DNA of 12,235 bases, taken from positions 1 to 12,235 of the forward strand of contig CAZFAT010000106.1 in assembly GCA_964517075.1 (NCBI GenBank). The letters run 5' to 3'. Below are positions 1 through 6,040 of this stretch, one piece after another (positions within the stretch are counted from its first letter, which is position 1; the number at the start of each line of letters is the position of its first letter). The notes beneath the pieces were generated by a model. That model was not told the DNA's origin and ran no database searches. It was given only the letters and a program-made list of their open reading frames with translations. A program made the translations under genes and the position numbers. This DNA comes from CAZFAT01 sp964517075. Its GTDB lineage: Bacteria; Acidobacteriota; Vicinamibacteria; Vicinamibacterales; SCN-69-37.

Positions 1-215
1 CGGTTGCAGTACTCGAGCGGCTCGAGCCCCAGCTCGCGGGCGCGGCGAAACACGTTCTGCGAGTGTTCGTCGTTCCCCATCACGAACCGCACGTCGGCAC
101 CGGCCAGACGGTGATAGCGCGCGATCACGTCGGCGGTGATCTTCTCGTAGGCCGTTCCGAGGTGCGGCCGGCTGTTGACGTAGTCAATGGCCGTGGTGAG
201 GTAGTAGCGGGACAT
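1..215 (-). CDS. metG: Methionyl-tRNA synthetase, N-terminal part (cut by window edge)
   Basis: The product charges tRNA-Met with methionine in the cytoplasm. Only the first 71 residues are visible, starting at the ATG at 215. They begin with a strand reading MSRYYLTTAIDYVNSRPHLG, which is the start of the class I Rossmann domain; the HIGH-type signature is HLGT at residues 18-21, followed by AYEK. Further on come the MetRS-type segments ADVIARYHRL and GNDEHSQN, where the methionine and adenylate pocket is formed. No Shine-Dalgarno sequence is apparent before the ATG. The gene follows larC on the same strand after a 61-bp gap that holds a possible promoter, so it may be both read through from radC-larC and transcribed alone. 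The zinc and KMSKS regions lie outside the window, so intactness cannot be judged. The family assignment is firm. Confidence 0.93.
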   Translation of the reverse strand, partial: MSRYYLTTAIDYVNSRPHLGTAYEKITADVIARYHRLAGADVRFVMGNDEHSQNVFRRARELGLEPLEYCN

Positions 216-247
216 GGATGGGGCCGGCGGCGGCTCGTGAAACCGCC

Positions 248-253
248 ATTGTA
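248..253 (-). promoter_or_regulatory. Possible -10 element for metG
   Basis: On the minus strand the hexamer TACAAT (5 of 6 matches to TATAAT) lies 32 bp before the metG ATG, giving a predicted start near 241 and a leader of about 26 nt. A TTGATA hexamer lies upstream but at 21 bp spacing, too far for a good -35. This is a weak call from sequence only. Confidence 0.3.
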
Positions 254-276
254 TCCGGCTACGGGCCGGCCCTCTA

Positions 277-1632
277 TCAAGAATCCGGACCGCGGTCGTA
301 CCACGCGCGCATGGCGTCGGCCTGCACCTGCTTGAGCGACCGACCGGTACGCGTGGCCACGCCGAGGCAGTCGTCGAACTCGGGCGTGGCGGTGAGCACC
401 TGGCCGTGACGCAGCGCCACCTTGATGCGCACCGGCCCGCCCGCCGTGTCCACCGATTCCCATCGCCGATCGAGCGTCTCCCGCCACATGCGCTCGAAGC
501 GGACGCCGAGCGTGGTCGTCTCCCGGAAGAGCGCGTCACACACGGCCTGCCGGCGGTCCTCGGGCGCGAGCACCGTCACGAGCGTGCCCGGGCGGCCCTT
601 CTTCATCTGCACCGCGCCGAGGAACACATCGACGGCGCCGGCTTCGAAGAGCCGGTCGCTCGCCGGACCGAACCACTGCGGGTTCATGTCGTCGATTTCG
701 CATTCGACCTTGACGATCGACTCGAGACCCGCGGGCGGTCCTCCACCGGCGGCGACCTCAGGACGCCGCTCTCCGATCAGGACGCGCAGGACGTTGGGCT
801 GGCGTGGAAAGTCCCGGCGTCCCGCGCCATAGCCGATCCGGTCGATGGCCATCAGCGGCAGCGCACCGTACGCGCGCGCATAGGCCGACACGAGCAGGGC
901 GCCGGTGGGCGTCACGAGCTCCACATCCGGCCCGCCTCCGTAGATCGGCACGCCGGTGAGAAGACGCGCCGTGGCCGGCGCCGGCACCGGATACCGGCCA
1001 TGCGCGATGTCCACGGTGCCCCCGCCGACGTTCAGCGGCGACGCGAGGACGTCCTCGATCCCGAACCACTCCATCGCGAACACGGCGCCGACGATGTCGA
1101 TGATGGAGTCGAGCGCGCCGACCTCGTGCAGGTGCACGTGATCGATGCGCGTGCCGTGGATGGCGGCCTCGGCCTCGCCAATTCGCTGGAACAGCGCGAT
1201 GGCGCGGCTCTTTCCCTCCGCCGACAGCGCGGAATGCCCGATGAGATGCCGGATCTCCGCCAGGGACCGGTGCCCGTGCGGGGCCGCCGGTGCGTGCGTG
1301 TGGGGGTGGGCGTGTGAGTGGGAGGGCTGGTGTGGGTCTCCGCCGTCGTGCTGATGGTCGTGGTGACCATGGTCGTGATGTTCGTGGTCGTGGCTGTGCG
1401 TATGGGTCTGGGCATGGTCGCCAGCGGCCGGCGTCCCGGGATCGACGACTTCGAAGTGCGTCGCCGTGATGCCGGCACGCACGACCGGCGTGACGCGCAG
1501 GCCGTGCTCGACGCCCAGGCTGCCGAGCGCCTCCCGCAGGCGTTCGATCGGGAGCCCGGCATCGAGCAACGCGCCGAGCAGCATGTCGCCCGCCGCACCC
1601 GAGAAGCAGTCCAGGTACATCACACGCGCCAT
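277..1632 (-). CDS. larC: LarC, nickel-pincer cofactor (NPN) nickel insertase, with His-rich insert
   Basis: LarC (DUF111 family) inserts nickel into pyridinium-3,5-bisthiocarboxylic acid mononucleotide, the last step in making the nickel-pincer cofactor of lactate racemase and related LarA enzymes. The 451-residue protein starts MARVMYLDCFSGAAGDM, a hallmark of the family, and contains HLHEVGALDSI and the C-terminal-domain signatures CEIDDMNPQ, VQMKKGRPGT and FRETTTLGVR. It is a single continuous frame covering what Lactiplantibacillus splits into LarC1 and LarC2 by a programmed frameshift. Residues 73-121 form a low-complexity insert with 20 histidines in 49 residues, plausibly a metal-holding segment. 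The ATG overlaps the radC stop as TGATG, implying coupled translation. No larA, larB or larE is in the window, so the client enzyme is unknown. Confidence 0.95.
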   Translation of the reverse strand: MARVMYLDCFSGAAGDMLLGALLDAGLPIERLREALGSLGVEHGLRVTPVVRAGITATHFEVVDPGTPAAGDHAQTHTHSHDHEHHDHGHHDHQHDGGDPHQPSHSHAHPHTHAPAAPHGHRSLAEIRHLIGHSALSAEGKSRAIALFQRIGEAEAAIHGTRIDHVHLHEVGALDSIIDIVGAVFAMEWFGIEDVLASPLNVGGGTVDIAHGRYPVPAPATARLLTGVPIYGGGPDVELVTPTGALLVSAYARAYGALPLMAIDRIGYGAGRRDFPRQPNVLRVLIGERRPEVAAGGGPPAGLESIVKVECEIDDMNPQWFGPASDRLFEAGAVDVFLGAVQMKKGRPGTLVTVLAPEDRRQAVCDALFRETTTLGVRFERMWRETLDRRWESVDTAGGPVRIKVALRHGQVLTATPEFDDCLGVATRTGRSLKQVQADAMRAWYDRGPDS

Positions 1633-2300
1633 CAGAAGAGCCCTGCTTCCTTCATCGAACAGTAGTGACCGTCGGCCAGAATCAGGTGGTCGATCAGGTC
1701 GATGCCAATCACGGCGCCGGCCGTGCGCAGCCGCGCCGTCAGCACGACATCGTCCCGGCTGGGCGTGGGGTCGCCCGACGGGTGGTTGTGAAACACCACG
1801 ACGGCGGCCGCGCCACCCAGCATCGCCTCGCGGAAGACCTCCCGCGGGTTGGCCAGGCTGGCGTCGAGCGATCCTACCGAAATCAGACGCGTCGCGATGA
1901 TTCGATGCCGGGTGTCGAGCAGGACGACTCCGCAGCGCTCGACCGGATGCGTGCCGAAGCGCGGCAGCAGCGCGCCGGCCAGTTCGTGGGGCCTGCGGTA
2001 GCGCAGCCGCTCGGCGGGGCGGGTCAGAAGCGTGCGCCGCCCAAGCTCGATTGCGGCCTGGATGCGCCCCGCCCGCACCGGTCCGATGCCGGCCACCTTG
2101 ATCAGTTGACCGCGGTGCATCCGCGGAAGGCCGTGCACGCCCCCGGCCAGATCGATCAGCCGGTTCGCCAGGGTCAGCGCGTTCGCGCCTGCGGTGCCGT
2201 GACCGATCAGCACTGCGAGCAACTCGTTGCTGCCGAGCGCCTCGGGCCCGCTGTCGTCGAGCTTCTCGCGCGGGCGGTCCTGAGCGGGCAGATCAAGCAC
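1632..2300 (-). CDS. radC: RadC-family JAB/MPN protein
   Basis: This is a 222-residue RadC/UPF0758 protein of normal family length. An N-terminal region begins PAQDRPREKL and continues with the family segment ALGSNELLAVLIGHG; a helix-hairpin-helix (about residues 68-80, KVAGIGPVRAGRI) suggests DNA contact. The C-terminal JAB domain has the zinc-ligand pattern HNHPSGDPTPSRDD: H171, H173 and D184 with S181 between them. The old link to DNA repair is doubtful for this family and the true substrate is unknown. The start is a GTG at 2300, preceded by GGAG at 8-nt spacing. The last base of its TGA stop is the first base of the larC ATG. It is the first gene of the radC-larC(-metG) unit and is divergent from the lipoprotein gene. 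Confidence 0.94.
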   Translation of the reverse strand: MLDLPAQDRPREKLDDSGPEALGSNELLAVLIGHGTAGANALTLANRLIDLAGGVHGLPRMHRGQLIKVAGIGPVRAGRIQAAIELGRRTLLTRPAERLRYRRPHELAGALLPRFGTHPVERCGVVLLDTRHRIIATRLISVGSLDASLANPREVFREAMLGGAAAVVVFHNHPSGDPTPSRDDVVLTARLRTAGAVIGIDLIDHLILADGHYCSMKEAGLF

Positions 2301-2330
2301 GATCCGGTCTCCGGCGGTGCGAAAGCCGCC

Positions 2331-2340
2331 TGTTATACTG
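2331..2340. promoter_or_regulatory. Divergent, near-symmetric -10 region between radC and the lipoprotein gene
   Basis: Read on the plus strand, 2331-2339 is TGTTATACT, a full extended -10 (TGn + TATACT), predicting a start near 2346, about two bases before the lipoprotein ATG at 2348. Read on the minus strand, the same bases give TATAAC (2337-2332, 5 of 6 matches), predicting a start near 2325 and a leader of about 25 nt for radC, which carries the GGAG ribosome site. No convincing -35 hexamer is seen on the plus side, which is usual for extended -10 promoters. Hexamers are seen directly; use as a promoter is inferred. Confidence 0.55.
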
Positions 2341-2347
2341 CGGGCGA

Positions 2348-2902
2348 ATGCTGCGCCGCCTTGTGATCGCGGCCGCGATGGCGGTCGCGGCCGTCAGTTG
2401 CTCGGCCCCGCCCGAGAAGGAACGGCACCAGGCGGAGGGGGCGCTGGCGGCCGCCCGCGCCGCCGACGCACCGATCTACGCCCCTGACGAACTGAAGGCG
2501 GCCGAGGGCGCGCTCGCGCAGTACGACGCGGCCGTGGCCGCGCGCGACTACCGTCAAGCCCTCAGCCTGGCCTTGGCCGCGCGCGACGGCGCGTATGAAG
2601 CCGCCAAACGCGCGAGTAACGAGAAGGCCGCCGCCCGCGGTCGGGCCGAGCAACTGGTGGCCCAGCTCGACGCCCTCACCCGAGCCGCCACGGCCCGGCT
2701 CGGCGGCGTCGGTGGACCGCGGCCGTCAGGCCCCATCGCCGAGCGCCTACGCACCGCGCTGCGCCCGGCGGCGTCTGCTCTGCAAGAAGCGCGCACACGG
2801 CTCGACCGGCAGGACTATCGCGGCGCGACCGCCTCAGTCGAGCCCGTTCTGGACCTGCTCGGCAAGGCCATGGCCCAGGCGAATCCCCCCGCGACCCGCT
2901 GA
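2348..2902 (+). CDS. Helical lipoprotein, DUF4398-like
   Basis: The 184-residue product has an N-terminal export signal with a positively charged start (MLRR), a hydrophobic stretch and a lipobox-like AVSC with the cysteine at residue 18, so it is probably a lipid-anchored periplasmic or outer-membrane protein. The mature part is Ala/Arg-rich and almost wholly helical. It contains a YAPDELKAAEGAL segment (44-56) followed by ARDYRQALSLALAARD, a pairing typical of DUF4398-like lipoproteins. The rest (about 90-180) looks like amphipathic helices with coiled-coil character. No enzyme motif is seen, so a structural or scaffold role is likely. The predicted transcript would be leaderless or nearly so. 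It is a single-gene unit with its own promoter and terminator. Residue pattern fits the family; the exact domain name is inferred. Confidence 0.75.
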   Translation: MLRRLVIAAAMAVAAVSCSAPPEKERHQAEGALAAARAADAPIYAPDELKAAEGALAQYDAAVAARDYRQALSLALAARDGAYEAAKRASNEKAAARGRAEQLVAQLDALTRAATARLGGVGGPRPSGPIAERLRTALRPAASALQEARTRLDRQDYRGATASVEPVLDLLGKAMAQANPPATR

Positions 2903-2904
2903 CG

Positions 2905-2942
2905 ACCGGCGCGGCGGGAACTCGGCCGCCGGCCGGTTTTTT
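2905..2942 (+). terminator. Intrinsic terminator of the lipoprotein gene
   Basis: Two bases after the TGA, ACCGGC (2905-2910) pairs with GCCGGT, and GCGGC pairs with GCCGC, across a two-base bulge and a nine-base loop. The hairpin is followed directly by T6 (2937-2942). This is a clean rho-independent terminator for the plus-strand gene. The reverse orientation lacks a T tract, so it does not serve dapF. Confidence 0.85.
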
Positions 2943-3010
2943 CACGGCGCCGCGTCGCTACTCTCGCACTTTCTGCGATCCCGCCGTATCCGGCCCGGGC
3001 CCGTTGCCGG

Positions 3011-3814
3011 TCAGGGCCACCAGTCGATCAACGCCACGACTTCTGCCCACCCCGTGAGGTGGATCGTGACCAGGTCCCATTCCACGCGTTGCGAGCCCCC
3101 GGGCGCCACGACGTCCACGACCCGGTGCGCTCCACCAAAGGCGGCGGCGGCCACGGCCGCCGCGCAGGCCCCCGTGCCCGAGGCGCGTGTCGGTCCCACG
3201 CCCCGTTCCCAGATGAGGATGCGCACGCGGTCGGGTGTTTCAACGTCGGCCAACTCGACGTTGGTGCCCTCAGGAAAGTAGGGATGCGTCGCCAGGGCGG
3301 GCCCCAGGCTGTGCAATCGCTCCTCGCTCGCGTCACCGAGTACGACGCACTGAGGATTACCGACGCGGAGCACCACCACTGGAACAGCCTCGCTCGCGAT
3401 GTGCAGCGTCTGCCGGCTGAGGTCCGTCGGCGGGCCCATGTCGGCGCGGAACGTGTAGCGCCGGGCCTCCGAACCCTGCAGTTGCAAACGCTTGGGACCG
3501 GCGGCTGTGCCGATCACGACCGTTGTGCCGGGCGCCACCTGGCGGCTGCGGGCGACCCAGGCGGCGGCGCACCGCACGCCGTTACCGGACACTTCCGCCC
3601 GACTGCCATCGGCATTCCAGAGGCGCGACTCGGCGCCCTCGGCGTGCTCGTCGAGGAGCATGAGGCCGTCGGCGCCAACCCCTTCGTGCCGGTCGCAGGC
3701 GCGGCGCGCGAGGTCGGGCAGATTCTGCTGCCAGGCGGCCGGCAGGGCGGGTGCGAGGAGAAAGTCGTTGCCGAACGCGTGGGCCTTGACGAGCCTCACC
3801 GGAGCATCGGGCAT
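3011..3814 (-). CDS. dapF: Diaminopimelate epimerase
   Basis: DapF converts LL- to meso-diaminopimelate, the precursor of lysine and of the peptidoglycan cross-link. The 267-residue protein has the expected two-half layout. It shows KAHAFGNDF near the N-terminus, the first catalytic cysteine in SGNGVRCAA (C82), FPEGTNVEL (180-188), and the second catalytic cysteine in ASGTGACAAA (C217), preceded by WERGVGPT. Both active-site cysteines are present, so the enzyme should work. It is the last gene of the long minus-strand run, 19 bp after the outer-membrane protein gene. No Shine-Dalgarno sequence precedes the ATG; instead a TACACT hexamer sits six bases upstream, hinting at an additional leaderless transcript. 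No T-tract terminator follows; a small hairpin (2964-2978, stem TCGCA/TGCGA) lies downstream but is unconvincing. Confidence 0.96.
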   Translation of the reverse strand: MPDAPVRLVKAHAFGNDFLLAPALPAAWQQNLPDLARRACDRHEGVGADGLMLLDEHAEGAESRLWNADGSRAEVSGNGVRCAAAWVARSRQVAPGTTVVIGTAAGPKRLQLQGSEARRYTFRADMGPPTDLSRQTLHIASEAVPVVVLRVGNPQCVVLGDASEERLHSLGPALATHPYFPEGTNVELADVETPDRVRILIWERGVGPTRASGTGACAAAVAAAAFGGAHRVVDVVAPGGSQRVEWDLVTIHLTGWAEVVALIDWWP

Positions 3815-3820
3815 CCGGAG

Positions 3821-3826
3821 AGTGTA
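3821..3826 (-). promoter_or_regulatory. Possible -10 element for a leaderless dapF transcript
   Basis: The minus strand reads TACACT (4 of 6 matches to the -10 consensus, with the TAnnnT pattern), then CTCCGG, then the dapF ATG. The predicted start would fall on or next to the ATG. There is no ribosome site to contradict this, but no -35 either. Confidence 0.3.
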
Positions 3827-3833
3827 ACGGGAG

Positions 3834-4679
3834 TCACGGCGCCTCGAAGGCGCGGAAGACCCACGTGGCGCCCACGGTGAAGCCCCAGGCCGGGTCGGCG
3901 TCGTTCAGACCCAGCGAGAGTCCGCCATCGACGCGAACCGGTCCCTGCGTGATACGGCCGCCGATGCGCACGATCGTGCTGGCCGGCGGCGCGCCCACCT
4001 CATCCGGCGCCGTGCGGCCGGCGAGTTCCCCCACCAGTTCGACGCCGGATCGCACGGCGCGCGCGAGCGAGCCCCCGAAATCGATCACCAAGTGGCGGCG
4101 GTGGCCCTCGACGGCGTTGCCGGCGGAACCGAGCCCGATATTGACGACCGTGCGCACGGACCGGACAGTCTTGCCCACGGCGACGCCCGCATTGAAGTCC
4201 GTCGTGCCGGTGCCCAGTCCGCTCTCGGGATCGGCCAGCGGCAGCCGCGTCGAGAAGCGGGCCGCCAGCGCCGGGCGTGAAATGGTCTCCGACGCGAACC
4301 TCAGCTTAGCGCCCACGCGAAGGTCGACGATGTCGGTGGTCCGGCCGTCCTCGATTGTCAGGAGCGAGGCGAGCGGGGCGTTGGGATCCTGTTCGCTGAC
4401 TGCCAGGCGCTGGGCGAGCCCCCCGTCCACCTGGATTTCTGCAAACGGCCCCACGCCGATGCTGGCGCCCACAACGCCGATGCGCCACAGGTTGCCCCCG
4501 AGCCCCGTCGCGGGGAACTCAATACCGTGGGCGTGGTCGAGGCCGCCCTCGAGCAGCAGGAACCCGGCCGGGACCGTTTCCGGGTCTTCGGTGGCGAGAG
4601 GGCGCGATTGCGCGTCGGCGGAACGGGCGGTACCCGCCACGATGAGGGCGGCGGCGATCAGTAGTCCGAACAATTTCAC
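3834..4679 (-). CDS. Predicted outer-membrane beta-barrel protein (Phenol_MetA_deg-like)
   Basis: The 281-residue product begins with a Sec signal peptide (MKLFGLLIAAALIVAG, cleavage expected after ADA, residue 23). The mature start, RPLATEDPETVPAGFLLLEGG, resembles the opening of outer-membrane proteins annotated as MetA-pathway of phenol degradation or as generic transporters. Alternating short hydrophobic strands, many Gly residues and a closing GFTVGATWVF support a beta-barrel. The substrate cannot be told from sequence, and the phenol label is a family name only. The GTG start at 4679 is supported by GGGGAG at 7-nt spacing. It sits 39 bp after dtd and 19 bp before dapF, so it is probably cotranscribed with both. 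Confidence 0.72.
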   Translation of the reverse strand: MKLFGLLIAAALIVAGTARSADAQSRPLATEDPETVPAGFLLLEGGLDHAHGIEFPATGLGGNLWRIGVVGASIGVGPFAEIQVDGGLAQRLAVSEQDPNAPLASLLTIEDGRTTDIVDLRVGAKLRFASETISRPALAARFSTRLPLADPESGLGTGTTDFNAGVAVGKTVRSVRTVVNIGLGSAGNAVEGHRRHLVIDFGGSLARAVRSGVELVGELAGRTAPDEVGAPPASTIVRIGGRITQGPVRVDGGLSLGLNDADPAWGFTVGATWVFRAFEAP

Positions 4680-4718
4680 GAAGCTTCTCCCCTGGCCAGA
4701 CCGCCGCGCATCGCGCGA

Positions 4719-5168
4719 TCAGAACGCGCGCCGGCTGTCCATCATCACGGTGACGGGCCCGTCGTTGACGAGTGCGAGCGCCATGTGCGCGCCGAACCGG
4801 CCGGTTTCCACCACGAGCCCCAGGGTGCGCATCCGCGCCGTGAGGGTCTCGAACATCGGCCGGGCGATCTCGGGAGGGGCCGCCAGGTCGAAGGCCGGCC
4901 GCCGGCCTTTTCGAGCGTCGCCGGCGAGCGTGAACTGGGACACGAGCAGGACGGCCCCGCCGACCTCCTGCACCGAGCGGTTCATCCGGCCCGCCTCGTC
5001 GGCGAACAGTCGGATGGTTCCGATCTTCGACGCTGTGTACTCGATATCGGCCGGTCCGTCGCCGCCGAGCACGGCCACGAGGGCCACCAGGCCCGGGCCG
5101 ATGCGGCCGACGATCTCGCCGTCAACCGAGACGCTGGCCTGCTGCACGCGTTGCAGGACGCTTCGCAT
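4719..5168 (-). CDS. dtd: D-aminoacyl-tRNA deacylase
   Basis: DTD removes D-amino acids (and glycine from mischarged tRNA-Ala) from tRNAs, protecting translation. The 149-residue protein is the normal full length. It opens MRSVLQRVQQASVSVDGE, has the SQFT active-site motif (77-80, with Thr80), the FGAHM segment and the Gly-cis-Pro motif in NDGPVT (135-140). All hallmarks are intact. The ATG at 5168 lies inside the 3' end of ttcA (47-bp overlap) and is preceded by GGAG at 6-nt spacing, so the overlap is real and translation is probably coupled. Confidence 0.97.
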   Translation of the reverse strand: MRSVLQRVQQASVSVDGEIVGRIGPGLVALVAVLGGDGPADIEYTASKIGTIRLFADEAGRMNRSVQEVGGAVLLVSQFTLAGDARKGRRPAFDLAAPPEIARPMFETLTARMRTLGLVVETGRFGAHMALALVNDGPVTVMMDSRRAF

Positions 5169-5964
5169 CGCCTTCTCCAGCCGCGTCGTGGATCCCGGGA
5201 TCGGCCGCGGCCGCCTGGAGCGAGAGGTCGATCAAGTGGCGAGGAGCGACGTTGCCGAGCGCCTTGATCATCGAGTGCTTGATCTCTGGATGCTCGAGCT
5301 CGAGGTCGGCAATCAGCCGCTTCATGCGCTGCCGCTTCAGGCTGAGGTCGCCGCACGCCGGGCAGCAGCAGCCGATGACGGGCAACCCGGCTTCGGCCGT
5401 GTACGCGCGGGCCTCGGCTTCGGTCACGAACACCAGCGGTCGAATGACGACGTGCTGGCGGTTGTCGGAGACGAGGCGGGCGGGCATGGCTTTGAGCGCG
5501 CCTTGAAAGAACAGGTTCAGGAGGGCCGTTTCGATGAAGTCATCGAGGTGGTGGCCGAGCGCGATCTTCGTCGCCCCCACCGACGCCGCAAGGCGATACA
5601 GCACGCCTCGGCGGAGCCGCGCGCACAGCGAGCACGGCGTCTCGCCATCGTCCAGGACATCGTCGATGACCGCGCCAATGGTCGTGTGTTCGACGTGGAG
5701 CTCCCATCCGCGCTCCCGACAGGCGGTCTCGACCAGATCGTGGCGAAAATTCGTGTAGCCGGAATTGACGTTTACGGCCACGAAGGAGAAGTCGATGGGC
5801 GCCCGGCGCCGCAGCACATCGAGGATCTGGATCAGCGCCCAACTGTCCTTGCCGCCCGACAGTCCGACCATGACGCGATCGCCGTCGGTAATCAGGTCGT
5901 GCTCGACAATCGCGCGGGTGACTTTTTTCGCCAGACGGGTTTCAAGCGGCGTGCGGTAGCTCAT
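5122..5964 (-). CDS. ttcA: TtcA-type tRNA 2-thiocytidine synthetase
   Basis: TtcA adds sulfur to C32 of certain tRNAs, using ATP and a [4Fe-4S] cluster. The product is an ATP-PP-loop protein with SGGKDS at residues 36-41 (ATG at 5964 taken as start, 280 aa). It has the cluster-binding CSLC at 111-114, GHHLDDFIET for the catalytic core, and a downstream GCCCPACGD segment that supplies the third cluster cysteine and extra ones. An alternative TTG at 5973 would add three residues; ATG is preferred because GGAG precedes it, although at only 3-nt spacing. The related family TtuA/Ncs6 is less likely because N- and C-terminal zinc fingers are absent. The C-terminal 40 residues are Ala-rich and variable. 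Repeat heptamers abut the start region. Confidence 0.92.
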   Translation of the reverse strand: MSYRTPLETRLAKKVTRAIVEHDLITDGDRVMVGLSGGKDSWALIQILDVLRRRAPIDFSFVAVNVNSGYTNFRHDLVETACRERGWELHVEHTTIGAVIDDVLDDGETPCSLCARLRRGVLYRLAASVGATKIALGHHLDDFIETALLNLFFQGALKAMPARLVSDNRQHVVIRPLVFVTEAEARAYTAEAGLPVIGCCCPACGDLSLKRQRMKRLIADLELEHPEIKHSMIKALGNVAPRHLIDLSLQAAAADPGIHDAAGEGDAKRPATRAAGQRLG

Positions 5965-5969
5965 GCGCT

Positions 5970-6033
5970 CCAATCATCGATGATCAATCGTCAATCCTCA
6001 ATCCATCGTCAATGACCCGATCGACCATCGTCC
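5970..6033 (-). repeat. Repeat element copy A: GGATTGA-type heptamers plus conserved core
   Basis: Plus-strand heptamers TCAATCG, TCAATCC, TCAATCC (5984-6004) are followed by a 29-base core (6005-6033). The core matches copy C (12106-12133) at 21 of 28 positions without gaps. The core holds a hairpin with CGAT and ATCG arms (6020-6032). On the left, ATCATCGATGAT (5973-5984) is a perfect 12-bp palindrome. The stretch is AT-richer than its surroundings and fills the gap between the GT4 stop (6041) and the ttcA start. Counts were made by hand. Confidence 0.7.
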
Positions 6034-6040
6034 AGACACC

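Noticed and set aside
263..272. GGGCCGGCCC palindrome after larC, and GGCCCGGGCC near 2991-3001
   Set aside because: Short fully GC palindromes are expected by chance at this base composition; no T tract or repeat context.
406..1317. A 303-codon plus-strand frame opposite larC
   Set aside because: Arg/His/Asp-rich translation of the reverse strand of a clear larC; no motif and no ribosome site.
3865..6015. A 716-codon open frame on the plus strand opposite three genes
   Set aside because: It lies antisense to well-identified genes (outer-membrane protein, dtd, ttcA). Its Ser/Arg/Pro-rich composition is what the complement of high-GC codons gives. It runs through three genes and their spacers and has no domain.
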